Positions 1-13,200 of a DNA stretch of 64,000 bases are shown piece by piece (position 1 is the first letter of the stretch; each line of letters begins with the position of its first letter). The stretch comes from Ascaris suum (Eukaryota; Nematoda; Chromadorea; Rhabditida; Ascarididae): positions 4,716,001 through 4,780,000 of the forward strand of contig CM024186.1 in the NCBI GenBank assembly GCA_013433145.1, written 5' to 3'. The notes beneath the pieces were generated by a model. It was not told the origin of the DNA and did no database searches. It saw nothing but the letters and a program-made list of their open reading frames with translations. The translations under genes and the position numbers were made by a program.

Positions 1-150
1 TTATCGTTATTATCGATCTATTGCTGCCTAATGGAAGAAATTTGAACAATATGGAGAGGCTAAATGCCAGAAGAGGTGTGAAATTTCATGAAGAGATGTT
101 AAATCCCATTAGTCGAGAAAAGTCGAAAATGTCGAAATTGATAAATTCAC

Positions 151-317
151 CTGCTTGTATAAGGCTATTCATTGTTGGGAATCGTTTCCTCACCGATACG
201 CCAATATCTCTAAAGACAAGCGCTTGTGTAAGGCATAAATATCTTGCCATTGCACGACGAACTAAACGTGTTTCTTTGTCATCACCACGTACATAATTAC
301 CAATAAATATCGATTGA
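151..317 (-). CDS. Gene A exon 3 (bestrophin cytosolic helices)
   Basis: 167 nt between acceptor TTTTTAG and donor GTGAAT, start phase 2, end phase 1. Encodes NYVRGDDKETRLVRR, RYLCLTQALVFRDIG and VRKRFPTMNSL. About 70% identical to exon 3 of gene B. The next exon would lie beyond position 1. Confidence 0.92.
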
Positions 318-2366
318 CTAAAAATATCTTTAATTGTACTTCAATATTGCAAAATTTTAAAGCAAATAAAAAGATAAATAAACGTTAATAGCTCGAAGAG
401 TCATCGAATAAGGTACGAATAAACATCACTGAGAAATAGATATGCGAAGGGATTATCGAGACGTATATCGTGGTGAATGGAGGATGAGGTTGATGCGAGT
501 GCCACTGTCGCCAATGCCTCTGTCCCTACTTACATTTCAATATATAGTAAAGTTATGATCATTTTGATCGTCTACATCTTCGTAAGTGAAACTCGAATCG
601 ATTAGATTTTCGCTTTGATGTGAATAACTGTTGCGACCGTATCGCCTACGACGATCTCTACATTTGCGTTTGCTTTTCAATTTTTTTGAATAGTCAGAAT
701 GCAACAGTTTCTTTGCCGTTTTTTTTTTTTCACTCGACTTATAAATGTGCACTCGTTGTATTCGAATGCAACAGGATAACCAAAATTAAACGGACGCCAA
801 AGATTTTAGGATTGAATAACGAGGTACAACAACAGTATAGTGAGCGAGAGACTTGGCTATGACTTCACGGATGGGACAATAACTGCCGTAACCTTATATT
901 ATTAAGCATTTTTCATGAAATTTATGTTAATTTTGACGCACGAAATGCACGATAATATTATATATATATATATGTTTAGATGTATCTGATTTTCTTTGGA
1001 TATATATATATAAATGCATTCCTATATATTAGTGCATTTATAAATCTGCTTGTATAAGTGCATATACGCAATTTTGTCTGTGTGTTTAGCTGCACTTTTC
1101 TACGTATTTTTCTATATGCGAGTTTCTGCAACAAATTGTTGAGCGTCCACTAAATATGGTCGACATAAATTACATTCTACCATCGACTCATTTTTTGCGG
1201 AATTTTGATGCTCAAAGGTGCAACAAAATTCCTAAGTAAGTTTTTTTTAATAACAAATATAGGTATTAAATGAATAGTCGATAATACCCTTATCATGATA
1301 CTGTACAGCTTAAATGCTCACCTCTCCACGTATCCCATATTGGAAAATATTTTCAACCAACGTTCCATTATGATATCAACAAAGAAACCAAGAATAAAAG
1401 TAAGCGGGATATAGTCCAAGAGATTATTCAGGTAATGAGCAACTTTTTCGAATGTTCTGAAAGAAATCTCCAATAAAGGTAAAAGGTTAATGAGCGGTAC
1501 TACAGGTAAACACTACAATTCTACAGGTGATAATTTACATCAATAACGAAGAAGCATCATTGAGAATTTTATTGAAATCGGCATCGAAAATTTTGAATTT
1601 TAATGCGCAACAATCTCCATCGAATTATTCTAATCGATATGTAAATATGCGCGCGCCAATCGTTTATTAAAGAAAATGATTAATGAAATATCAACTTGTA
1701 TATCAACCTAATATTGCCAATATAGAAATGAATTTAATTCTTTTTTTGAATTGAATTGAATTAAAATATCGAATTATAATGTAAAGATATGTGAATTTTA
1801 CGATATACTCAACAAATATTGTTTTAATGATATAGTGCTATAGTTTATATTTCAGTTTAAATAAAATTAAATTTTTATTATTTTGTAAAAAATTTCGTTG
1901 AATCTATTGAAGAATATTGTTGAGAGTGTTTTTTTTTTAGATTTTTTCCATAAAATTGATCACTCATAAAAAATGTTTCAAAAATTTTTCGTTGATTTTT
2001 TATGATATTTTAATACTGCAAAAAAAAAAATTGCTAAATTTTTTCATCGTTCATTTGAATTGTAATTTCGAAATTTTTTTTTTCAATAATTTAATAAAAA
2101 TTCTAATTAATTCAAAAATTTTCAATAATAAAATTCCAAAAAAAAAAAAAAAACGAATTAAAATAAGAAATTCGAACGAACATTTTCTGTTCCGCTGTCA
2201 TAAAATAATTGGTACGATAAAAAAACGATACGATAAGATAAAGAATTGTCCATATGATGAGTTCTTTGAGAACAATTTTCCAAATGCTCGCTTTCCAACG
2301 AAATAGAAGACGAAAAAATGAACAAATCGATGCGGATGATACACCTAATTGATAGGAAATTGTCAT
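151..2366 (-). CDS. Bestrophin-family chloride channel, gene A (3' part beyond left edge)
   Basis: Partial minus-strand gene. Three coding exons are seen: 2182-2366, 1322-1456 and 151-317, joined in phases 2, 2 and then 1; the rest lies left of the window. The product begins MTISYQLGVSSASI, followed by the family's N-terminal signature (LFRWKASIWK then KELIIW). Exon 2 carries the pore-neck segment YIPLTFILGFFV, with Ile, Phe and Phe at the spacing of the human BEST1 neck (I76, F80, F84). Exon 3 carries RGDDKETRLVRR and VSVRKRFPT, typical of bestrophins. The family forms pentameric, usually calcium-activated anion channels in the plasma membrane. Exon lengths and phases match gene B downstream, so this is a tandem paralogue. 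An oddity is DIIMERW right after the neck, where gene B has STVASRW. Family call is firm; function beyond anion channel is inference. Confidence 0.9.
318..1321 (-). other. Gene A intron 2
   Basis: About 1 kb of AT-rich sequence between exons 2 and 3. It contains a short (TA)n run near 960-975. I see no coding sequence; short open frames on either strand have no family features. Confidence 0.7.
1322..1456 (-). CDS. Gene A exon 2 (bestrophin pore neck)
   Basis: 135 nt between acceptor TTTCAG and donor GTGAGC. Starts with one base completing the exon 1 codon and ends phase 2. Reads TFEKVAHYLNN, then the neck helix YIPLTFILGFFV, then DIIMERWLKIF and GYVE. Confidence 0.9.
2182..2366 (-). CDS. Gene A exon 1 (bestrophin N-terminus)
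   Basis: ATG at 2366-2364; 185 nt, ending phase 2 at donor GTTCGT. Encodes the N-terminal helix and first membrane segment. About three quarters of the 61 residues match exon 1 of gene B, which supports this ATG as the start. Confidence 0.9.
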
Positions 2367-5300
2367 TGCTGAAAATTGATCATTTCATCAAATTGAGTCG
2401 AAAATAACAACAAATTTAAGATCAGTAAATTAAACTGCTCTCGATATTTGAGTAATATTAATTATCTTATTCCAGTAATTCAGTTTTTAAGTAATATCAC
2501 AATTTAAGTAATACTGATAGAATAGCATTATGAAATGACAAAAAAAACTTGCAAGAGCTGGTAGAAAATGTTAGATTGTATTCTTTTTTATTACCTCATT
2601 GGATGGAAAAAATTTATTAAAAATATGATGTATCCAAATAAATATTTTTCTTCAAATATAAGATGAGAGTCAATAAGAGAGAGAAAAATCGAATTTAATC
2701 GATTACTAGTGATTAATATTTCATTAAATTTGACAATGCTTACAAAGTACTTAATAAATTAAAAAAATTATTACTGAAATTATTGATTGAAATTAAAATT
2801 ATTAATTGAAATTAACGATAAACTACGATGAAAAGAGATTCTCTCAACAAATTAAAAAAGTGGAACAGGAAATGGATCGAAAAAAAAATTCATTTAAATT
2901 TCAAAATAAAAACCGCAAAAATCGAATTTTAAATATAATATAATATTTCAATCGAAAACCAACAAATATGAGTAATAATTATTATTGATTGTTGCGATTG
3001 AAGAAATTTTTTTTGCTTTGATTGCTATCGAAAGCGATGTTTTCACATAATACTAAAGACGCCTAAATTTACCTAAATTTACTGCTCTTCAATTTTTTAA
3101 TTTTCCGGAATTCCATAGGCAAACGTTCGCCACAAAAATCGATGCCTCAACAATTCGAAAAAAAGTGTCGAAAATAAAACATCAAAATCGAAAAAAAAAT
3201 CTCAAAATATTTACGGATAAAGGCGATTATCACAATTTTTGAGTGCAATCGAAGAATATCAAAAATCGTTTCAATAAATGGCTGCTATTTGGAAATTTTT
3301 TTTTTTTATAACTAAACTTTATTGAAAATATATTACTCATATATTATCGGCAAATATTTCTTATCATTTCTTATTCAATTTCTATTCTATAATTAAGTAT
3401 ATCATTACGAAATAGAAAATTCATTATTATTTTAAAAAATTGTTGCAAAAAAATTTGCATAAAATTAAATTCTCCAATAGGAAAGCAAAACGTCGATCGA
3501 CAATAAACGCTTTGAAATTTTAAGAACCATACAGCAATTCGGCGTTCATATATGAACGTTGAGTCATATTAGTGTTTTAAATGATTCTTGCGTAAACTAT
3601 TTAGTTCCTTTTTTTTGATATGCAATTTTAAGTTTAATTGTAAATGAAATATTTTATTTAGTTGGTAAAAAAAAAAGAACAAAAGACAAACAAAACGGAT
3701 ACTCATGACCAGGACTTTCATACTATCTACGATTGCATAATGATGCATTATCGTGTTAAAACTAGACACTTATACGACAAGCTTTAGAGAATAGAAATGA
3801 ATATTGTACATATGTAGTGAGAAGTACAATCATCATCGTATAATATCATGCTTACCGTATACAAGAAATGGTTTACTGTAAACTATGAGGTGCATACCGC
3901 AGAACAAATATGATGCCATCTATTACATGGTGAGCATAAGAGTGTAATTTGAAAAAAAAAAGCTTGATCGATGCTCATGACACAATTACATTTAATAAAA
4001 AGTTCATTTTTTTCTTCGATTTAAAAATAAACGAAAATAAAGGATGCATAATTACTCCAATTATGCAATATTTTTTCGTTTTACTCGAAATATTTTTAAA
4101 AAAATCTTAATTTCCGAATAAAAATGCAAAAATTTTTATTTTTGATACAATTGCAAAATTTGCGAACAAATCTGATTGCAAACACATCAAATGTATTGTT
4201 TATATTCTTAACGAAATAAAAACATTTTAAATTTCAATAATTATATTCGACTAATTCGTTAATTCAAATTATCAAATATAATTTGCAATTGCAATACGAT
4301 ACAAAAAACTCTGCAATACTTTTCTCTACATGAGATGTTTCTATCATTAAAAAAAAAATTATTGCATATAAATTTAAATTGCGAATGATTACGAATTAGT
4401 GATTAAAATAACAAAAAAGCGCACTTCAATAGACATACAATCCTTAATAGTGGGTGGGCACCTAAAATTGACATATAAGCAAGAATGAGCCCACACTCTT
4501 CTCTGCATATTTATTGAATGCATCAACGTTTGTTATCATTTGTCGTCGCAAATGTTTACACACCTCTTTGATGTCTTCATGCGTGCATGCATCACATAGA
4601 AAGCAACGACGATACAACTTCATGTCGCTTACGAATATGGCTTACAAGTATATGAAACGAGAATCTAAAGGAAATAGATATACCTCAACATACCAATATG
4701 TATACCTGGTAATAAATAGGTATGGATGAGGAAAAAAACCTTCATACTTGAAAAGCTTAAGCAATCTTCATAATTACAGATATTTTTAACGACTTCACAG
4801 CACATTGGTTGTAAGCCTATTTTGACACCTTATTGTTTCACTTCATTACCATAATTTTATTACACATTTATCATAAACATTTACAGGTAAATAGATCAAC
4901 ATTAGAATCGTAAAGTTCACTCGATTTGTTCGATAACGTCGTATTGCCACTCAACGTCAATAAACCTGCTCGGTATGTTCGTGTTTTATCTGCCTCATCT
5001 ATCCCATTTCAATAACAATGCAGTTCTCTATCGTGATGATAATTTGCATACGAAATTAATACAATCATTTATCACACAAAGTAAAAATGTTCTCTTCAGC
5101 TCTCCGCTTATATTTTTCAATTTTTTCATAGTGGCGTATTTCTGAAGCGATCACATTGAAAAAAAAAAGACAGAAAAAAAGAAAGTGAGTTTTGAATGAT
5201 TTCATCGAATCAATACGACGATGAAATTACGATTAACAAACCAAACCGACACTAATGATTCGCTAAATTTGCATCGCTGAGAAATTTTTTTAATTTTATA

Positions 5301-7024
5301 CATTTTAAATGAAATTTCCTTTCTTTTTTTTTTCAAAAACAAATATTATATATAGTGAAAAAAAAAAGAAAATTCATTAAGACAATAAAGCGAAAGAAAT
5401 TTTTGAACTGATATAAGAAGCTTCAAAAAGATTTTATTATACGAAATATCAATTCAAATTTCATAAATTTAACCATTAATAAACAATATGAAGCATTATT
5501 TTACTCTTTTAAGTTTCATCCTCCCCCCTCCCCCCCCCCCCCACCCTCCCAACTCCCAACCTCCTTTCGATTTATTTATGAAGATCCTCCCCCTCCCCCC
5601 CCCCCCCACCACCCCCAACTCCCAACCTCCTTTCGATTTATTTATGAAGAATCGAAGAGGAAAATTCACAGCAACGACTTAACACATCACACAAATTCCT
5701 GACATTTTTTTCTGAGAAGGCAAATATATATCATCGTGGAAGAGCACTGTTACTGTATTTTTTCAGTTGTAAGCCCTAAGGGGGGGGGGGGGGGGTTAAA
5801 CGTTTGCAGCTTTCCGATGCAGACACCTATTCAAGTATGGTTTAATAAAATAACGAAAATTTCAAAAATAAACACATATTTTATGAAGTACGTGAGATTT
5901 CTTTTTGAAAATATATTAAAGTATTCAAAATATGTGCTAAACAATCGTTAGTGAAAATGTCCTAAGCGGAGGCATATAGGACAGTGGTCAGTCGATGGAC
6001 ACTGATCAAGTGGACATTAGATTGGCTTGTAAACAAACGTTTTGATATGGTACATATGCTTTATGAGATAGAAATTTTTTAAAATTTTCAAATATTTTTC
6101 TGAGAGTAATTTTTCACGTTTTCTAAAGATGAACGGTGTGAACTCGTGAGATATTCCACTCATCGGTCATTGGTGGTTTTCTGACCGTTCGTTAAGCGCC
6201 TCTTGTTGACGAGTTGATAATTACATTGAATGATTAATGATACTTCATATCTGCAAATAATTTAAAATATTCTGTAATATTTAATAAATGACAATATTAA
6301 AAAAAGTAAAAAAAAATTATGGAATGAAAAAAATTCGAATATTTTTTTTCCCACATTTTTTCCAACGCTTTAGAGAAAATTTTTCCAATATGAATAATTG
6401 ATAACTCAAATAAAACATTTCATTTGAAAATTTTTAAAGAACTTTTAATGGATTATTGTTCTATTCAAAATCTTTTTATATACTACGATTGTGCGAAATT
6501 AGGCATAATCTCATTCTTTGTATCTTCAAGGTATATTAAATTACCTACTTTAAAAAAAAAACTGGAAATGCTTCACTGCATTTTACTGCAGTTTAGTTAT
6601 ATCAAGCGAGACTATGCGGCAAACGGTATTCCCGGATGGGAAGTTTTGCATTCCTAGATAATAAAGTAAAGCGTAATTTTACCGTCTAAGGCAACACCAA
6701 AGGAGTTTGTAAGCATCGCCCCAACTCATTTCATCAATTATTCGCTATTCTCAGAAAAATTAAAAACATCAAGTCCTCAGGAAATAAGAAATTAGTAAAT
6801 TACGAGAGTACGGGTGAGTGAGATGGCAAGAACTTGCGCCATACTGACAATTTAAAAAGCGCATAGTACGCGCCACTCATTGCAATTTCAAAATTAGAGC
6901 AATCCTAGTTTACAATTACAAAAATGCACTTATGGATCCATTCAATGTTTCTCTTAATAAATAATCCAAAATTTAATTAAGTCCATCGAAGCAATGTGTT
7001 CCTCCACTTATTTTTCGCACCTCA
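2367..7024. other. Intergenic region between bestrophin genes A and B
   Basis: About 4.6 kb between the end of gene B and the start of gene A. It is strongly AT-rich, with many A and T homopolymers, a C-rich tandem duplication at 5520-5649, and a poly-G run near 5779-5795. I see no exon with conserved content on either strand. It should include the gene A promoter; a possible gene B poly(A) signal is the ATTAAA read on the minus strand at 6977-6972. Confidence 0.6.
5520..5649. repeat. Two-copy tandem duplication with poly-C core
   Basis: A unit of about 65 bp occurs twice in direct orientation: a C-rich run, then CAACTCCCAACCTCC, then TTCGATTTATTTATGAAGA. Units span about 5520-5584 and 5586-5649. 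The short open frame across it is low complexity and not a gene. Confidence 0.8.
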
Positions 7025-7247
7025 CTAAAGTGTGAAAGTAAGCGAAATGAAGATTAGTAAAACCATACTGTGATCTTCGCTGGTCGAGTGGGAAAGACGT
7101 GGAACACGACTTCTTTCAGCACTTCCGATCTCGTCAAGCTCTCGAACTTCAGTATTCACGTCATGCATCACATCAACAGAACACTCGGGCCATCGTCTAC
7201 ATCTGAGCGACGACTCTCCCAATGATTTTGAGCCGGTGCGAAATTCG
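7025..7247 (-). CDS. Gene B exon 10 (C-terminus)
   Basis: 223 nt from acceptor ACATTTTAG to a TAG at 7027-7025. Encodes EFRTGSKSLGESSLR, SVDVMHDVNTEVRELDEI and a Ser-rich end. The 300-nt intron separating it from exon 9 has no stop in frame, so the two exons also read through as one 212-codon open frame. Confidence 0.5.
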
Positions 7248-10200
7248 CTAAAATGTGTTTTAAAAAAATCCCTCAGCGATCCCCTAAACGATGGATAATT
7301 GCGCGGAAGCCTTAATAGGGAGTTACCCAGGATTCCTCTAAAGAAAAAGAGCATGGGTTCTCTAATGAGAGGTAAGGACAAATCTGATGGTTGAAAGAAA
7401 AAGGATAGAGAGCTTTGCCCTGATGTCCCTCTCATGATCGTTCGAAATTTTGAATGCATGGGCAAGAAATGAGCCAACAAATGTAACCATAATAAACACA
7501 ACGAAGAATATACAATTTTAGGAAAAAAAAAAGTCTCATCAAATAACCTTCTACGCTTTTTTGAATTTGTAATGGAGCGTTTATGAGCTCCCGTCGATAT
7601 TCTTGAGAAGCCTTGCAAAGATGATTGTTTGCTGATTTGCTTTGAAAATTTCCTTATAACCATTTCCGGTTCATCACCTTTCGTTTCTAACCTGAAATTG
7701 AAAAAAAAATGAGATAACTATCAGTTATTGACGATCAATGCCGCAACAAACAATTGAATAATAGGATGGAAATAAGATGAACCACTCCATTCTTTGAGGC
7801 TGATTGTAAAAGGAGTTTTAATATTTTATCGAACATTTTCAGAATTCACCTCTGTAATGGTACTATTATTGACAGATATGACAGTAATTTCCAGCTTTGT
7901 TATCTTTGAAGATAGCGCACTTAGTACGATTTCATTGGTCAGCAAATCTGAAGTATGACCGCTTTATGCGTAAAACTTTGAAAATAATGAGTAACTAGAT
8001 GAACAGTCAAGCGGTCACTTGATGGTCATTTTAGAAAATATGCAAATTTATTTGTTAACAAGAATAAGTAAATCAACAACTTTTTGCTAGGGATACAATA
8101 ATCGACTGATAGAACAATCAAGAAGAAGTTGATTCGCTGGATGTCACCACACTATACATATCAAAAGACAAACAGACACAGCACACACGGAGACAAACTC
8201 CCCGACATTATCTATTCAAATAATTTGCATAAGTTTTTGAGTTAGGGAGGATTCCGAAAGAATTTTTATCACTTATTTGGAAAACATCACTTTTTTTCGT
8301 CAATAGGATGGCATTAATGAAAAATTTACTTGAATTTAATCGCTGATCCTATCAGCTGTTTTCCGGCAACCGCTAAAGAAGCAATTGAATACAACGGTTT
8401 CGCTTCACTATTCCTCCAGAATCGATCTTTTCTAATCTCAGGCACATTATCGTATTCGTCATCCACAATACAAAGACTTGTCTGAAGAAAGCGAATTGAT
8501 GAAACATTCATTTTTGAGCGGTACTGGAGATTAGTTTTTGAAAACGACGTGAGGTAATTCGAGAACAGAGCAATAACTTGAGTACTTGAACTTTTTTGGG
8601 AGTGACGTGAGGTAGCTGGCGAACAAAGTAGTCAGTTGAATTTTGACCCATTCTGCTGTTGCTGATTGCCTCTTAGCAATTAGAAATCAACTGTGAAGGG
8701 GGCTACGGAAATTGATGCGATTTGCCTTCTCGATTTCACAAACAACACACCATCGTGCTAAAAAAAACGGCTGTGAAGGCATTTGTGCTAACCAAATTCA
8801 CTACTCGTTTCAGATCGACTCGGGTTTCGAATTAACGAAAAAACACATATGGATAATTCATGACTCAAGAACATCATATTCTACAGTCCGACAAATTGAT
8901 TTCCATCTGCCGTGACCATCCGACCATCGGCAGATAGAAATCACGCTCGCAGTGACCAATGGATAATGACCAATGCCCAGTGGAAATGACCAATAGCCAA
9001 TCACAGTCGCAGATGTTTTGATTATTGAGATTAGAAAAATAGTGACAAAAATTAATTGTGATATCCACTCTCTTCTCAATTCTTTAACAAAAGTTCCACA
9101 ATAGTAAAAGCCATAATTGCCTTTAAAATTTATAATTTCACCGCCATCTTTTTTGAAACCCCTTAGGAGGTTAGAGGTAATAATATGAACGATATGATCA
9201 AGAAATATACAGCGAGATTCTTATCGATTAAGTAGTTGCATTCGAAATCGTCGTCGTCCTCTCCAAATGGATTCAGAAGACCTTGTGCTACTTTCACCCA
9301 TCCGATAATAAAGAAAAATTCAATCATCGTCATTATTGGAAGAATTGGATCAATCGTCTAAATCGATAATCGATAAATCTATAAGTCGATAAATATATCT
9401 ATGGTTAGATAATTTTCAATCCAACTAAAGAATTTATTTTTTCCTTAAGTTATTCTCTCTTAACCATGGAAAGGCATAAATATATTAGAAAAAAAAACTA
9501 TTTATTACTATTTTTGTTGATATTAACGAGTAAGTCTAGGTAAAAAATAATGCCAATAAAATGGTAGATGAGTTAAACTTTTTAAATATAATCAAACAAT
9601 ACAATTTAATATAATCAAAAATCAAACATAAGAATTCATTATGAATTCTTCAATTATTCAACTATCATTGAAAGATTGCCAAAAATTTTGATATTTTCAT
9701 TGAAATTGAACATCGCTGAATATTCTCGAATCAATTTATAAAGGTAATTTTATATTTTACCCGAAAATTTCTCACCTGAAATTTTTTTATATTTTACCCG
9801 AAAAAGTTTGAAAAAAAAAATTCAAATCGATCGACGGTTAGAAACTAACCAAAGATGATTTCTATGGAATTTCTTATTTCCTCTTTTAATTCTTCATTTT
9901 TCGTAATAATTTCAAACATAATCACAACACTTACATCATTATTATTTGTTGTATTCGTTTCATCCACAATAAATTGACGACTAATAAGACAAACGGCGAA
10001 ATAAAAATAAGCGACCAAAAAAATCGCCTAAAAATATTGCAATTTATTCAGACATTATTAATAATTTTTCAATCCAATATTGTAAATATTGAAATATAGC
10101 AAATATTCTCAATCAAAATATTGCAAAATGATTGCAATCTCAATCAAAATATTGCAAAAATGATTGCAATCTCAACGAAAATATTGCAATTTGAAAAATA

Positions 10201-13200
10201 AATTTTCCGATCGAAATCTATTGCTAGAATTTATATATAGGCAGTGCATATTTTAATACTAGTGGATTTTTCAGTATAAGCCATCGGCTCAGAGCCAAAT
10301 TATGATATTATTTGCAATTCAAGAGATGGTTGGTCTCTTGGCTGCTCTTCACCTACCTTCACACTTCCTTCAATCTGATGCTTACCTTGTTACGACCACA
10401 ATATCTGATGCTATCGTGTGTAACAAATAAAGGTATTCTGAGGTTTCCATGACATTTTGGTTTGTATTGAGAGAGTGTAAGAAGAACTATAATTTCTCTT
10501 TGGAACTCCGAAGGAATATCCATATTCTCTTCTTGCAAAAATAAAATAAGGTGTAGATTTTCCATAGTATCTAGGTGAACTTGTTTGCCACTTAAATAGC
10601 GGTTATCACTTGGGTCTTGGTCAGAGTGGAAAAAAAAAGTTGCCTGTAATATAAGACGTTTTAAGCCTCATTTCACGACATACTCTGTGACATGAATGAA
10701 ACGTTTATACCAGTACAGCTACCAGTGTACCAACCGTATACCAGTGTACCTTATTTCACCCCTCCCCAGCAATTAACGTTCATAAGAATATCAGTACAGT
10801 TCCTAACGTATGATGTCTAGATCCATACTGCTTCACAACGAAGTTTTAATAGGCGTGCTGAGGATTGAGGATTGGAAGGATGCAGACCACCTCAACTAAC
10901 GGCAGAACTCTCGTAGTGTTTCACTGCGAAACAAGTAACACCGAAGATCTAAGGTCTGTGATCATATTCTTGCCTACCTGCGCATAAACAAGTGGTACTG
11001 GTATCCAATCATATGTGCACACCGTCTGCAAACCGGAACGGTATCGTATCACTTCCTGCAAATTAATTTCAGTTTATTATAGATGTGTCTCTTATAACGG
11101 CATATTATTACAGACGATAGAAAAATTCCGGACACGAATTCTGGAACAAAGCCTGATTTACTCACGATCATCAACTCTTACACTGTAGTTAATGATAAGC
11201 TCATCAAATGAAAATTACGCATTTATTCACGGAATTTCAGCAATGAGAGATAATTAACGAAATATCCTGACTGACTGTAAACGTTCTAGTTACCTAAAAA
11301 AACCTTCTGCATGCAAGATGATTAAATAATTCTTGCGCCTCACTTCAGTCCTTGTCCTCAACATTTGCGCTTCTATGCTTTACGTTTTACTAGCTTCCTT
11401 AATAGTTTTTACTACCATAACAGTTTACTCTATTTGACTTCCGTTAAGGGTCACCAAGAAATATCTAGGATATGCCTATCTGAAGGATGAACTTTGCGCT
11501 TTTGTTTACATATAAAAATGACCGTTTATAATGACCACTAATGACCACTCATATGCGATAGAAGCATTACGAAAAAAATATTGAAGTACAATGCGTACAT
11601 CATAAAGTTTTCCTGCTAAAATATCATGTGATATTTTGTTTTCTCGTCTTGCTCGCCAGATAAGAGTCGATATCCATAATGAAGGCAACCAATAAGCATC
11701 ATATTTCAACTTCATTGATTCCAATATTTCTTTTTCCGTTTTATGAAGTAATCCTTAAATAAAATTTCATTTAAATTGTATTATTTCTCTTTAAAAACGA
11801 AATTTAATTTTCAATATTTAAATATTATTTCAAAGAGTTGCAAAAAAAAAATTTTTTTTTTTGAATTTCAATGACATTATTCGATTGAAGAGCAAAAATT
11901 AGGAAAATAATTTAAAAAATTTATAAAATTTCTCTTTAATAGATAATCTAATTATAATGAATTAAATTTTAAATTATAATTTTAAAAAATATATAGAAAA
12001 TGAATTAGAAGTGATTTTAAAGCTCTTTTGCATATTACAAAAATAAATATTGAATGAAAAATGAAAAACACTCATCTTCGTATATGTTCCGTATAGAATA
12101 TGATGAAAATAATATCGCTTAGTGCAATTGAAAAATGAACGTCGAAAATATTGCGTTAAATTTTTTATTGCAATTTTTTTTTTGCAATATTGCATATCGT
12201 ATTTTATTGCAAAAGTAATATTGCATTTTATTATGCAATTTATTATAAATATTCATAAGTAATGTGTGAGAGAATTGTATGAAACAATTATAATTTTTGC
12301 ATTTCCTCTCTAATTTATTTATAACTCATAAATAATAGGTAACGTTGTACCTCTTTTAAAAAAAAATGAATCGCTTGACAATGAGGAGAAATGAAATACG
12401 CCTATTTCCAACGTTTTTCCAACTTGAGCATTTTTTCTCTTTTTCATCCTCCCCCATATAGAAAAAACACTGCGGTTATATTATATAATGCACATAAATA
12501 ATAGGAAGGAAAGATTTAAAAAGACCTTAAATCAAGGACTTTTAGAGATAAATCAATCAAAAAATCTTCAAAAAGAATCGTTTAAAAAAGCTTCTAACAA
12601 AATTTCTATACTTTTGCGATGAGATTTTTCTATTCCATCACTTCCTTTCTCGTCGAATTTGTTGAAGTTACTAATGTACAAAGCGTTGAAATCACACGAA
12701 TACCACTCAGAAATTGCGAATATTTGCTAATTTTTAAAAAAAATCAATTCATTTATCAAAATTTCAATTTAATTTTATCAAATATTTTATGAAATCATTT
12801 TTACTAAAAATTTCCATTATTGTTTGGAATTTTTAAGCGATTTTATTTTCGAAGTGCAAAAAAAAACGGTAATTCAAATCAAACCTGCTGAAATAAGACT
12901 ATCTAGTGTGGGGAATCTTTTTCGAACCGATACACTAATATCACGAAAGACAAGTGCTTGCATAAGACACAAATAGCGTACCAACGTTCTACGCAAAATT
13001 CGTGTCTCATCATCGTCACCTCGAATATAATTCGCTACATATAACGCTTGACTAAAATTGTACCTTTTATTTGCATATGAAACGGTAACTTAAATCGAGT
13101 AAAACTGTATCGTTCATTTGCATATGAACCAATGTGCTTAGCTATGACAATGTGGCGCATCTTCGGGATGCGGATATAGGAATAGCCGGCGAATACGTCA

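Noticed and set aside
21..296. 91-codon plus-strand open frame at the left edge
   Set aside because: It lies antisense to the bestrophin exon at 151-317; the conserved protein is on the minus strand.
10359..10690. Minus-strand open frame with splice-like ends inside gene B intron 5
   Set aside because: It could join exon 5 in phase, but does not resemble bestrophin; the 93-nt exon at 9935-10027 gives the expected membrane helix and joins in phase.
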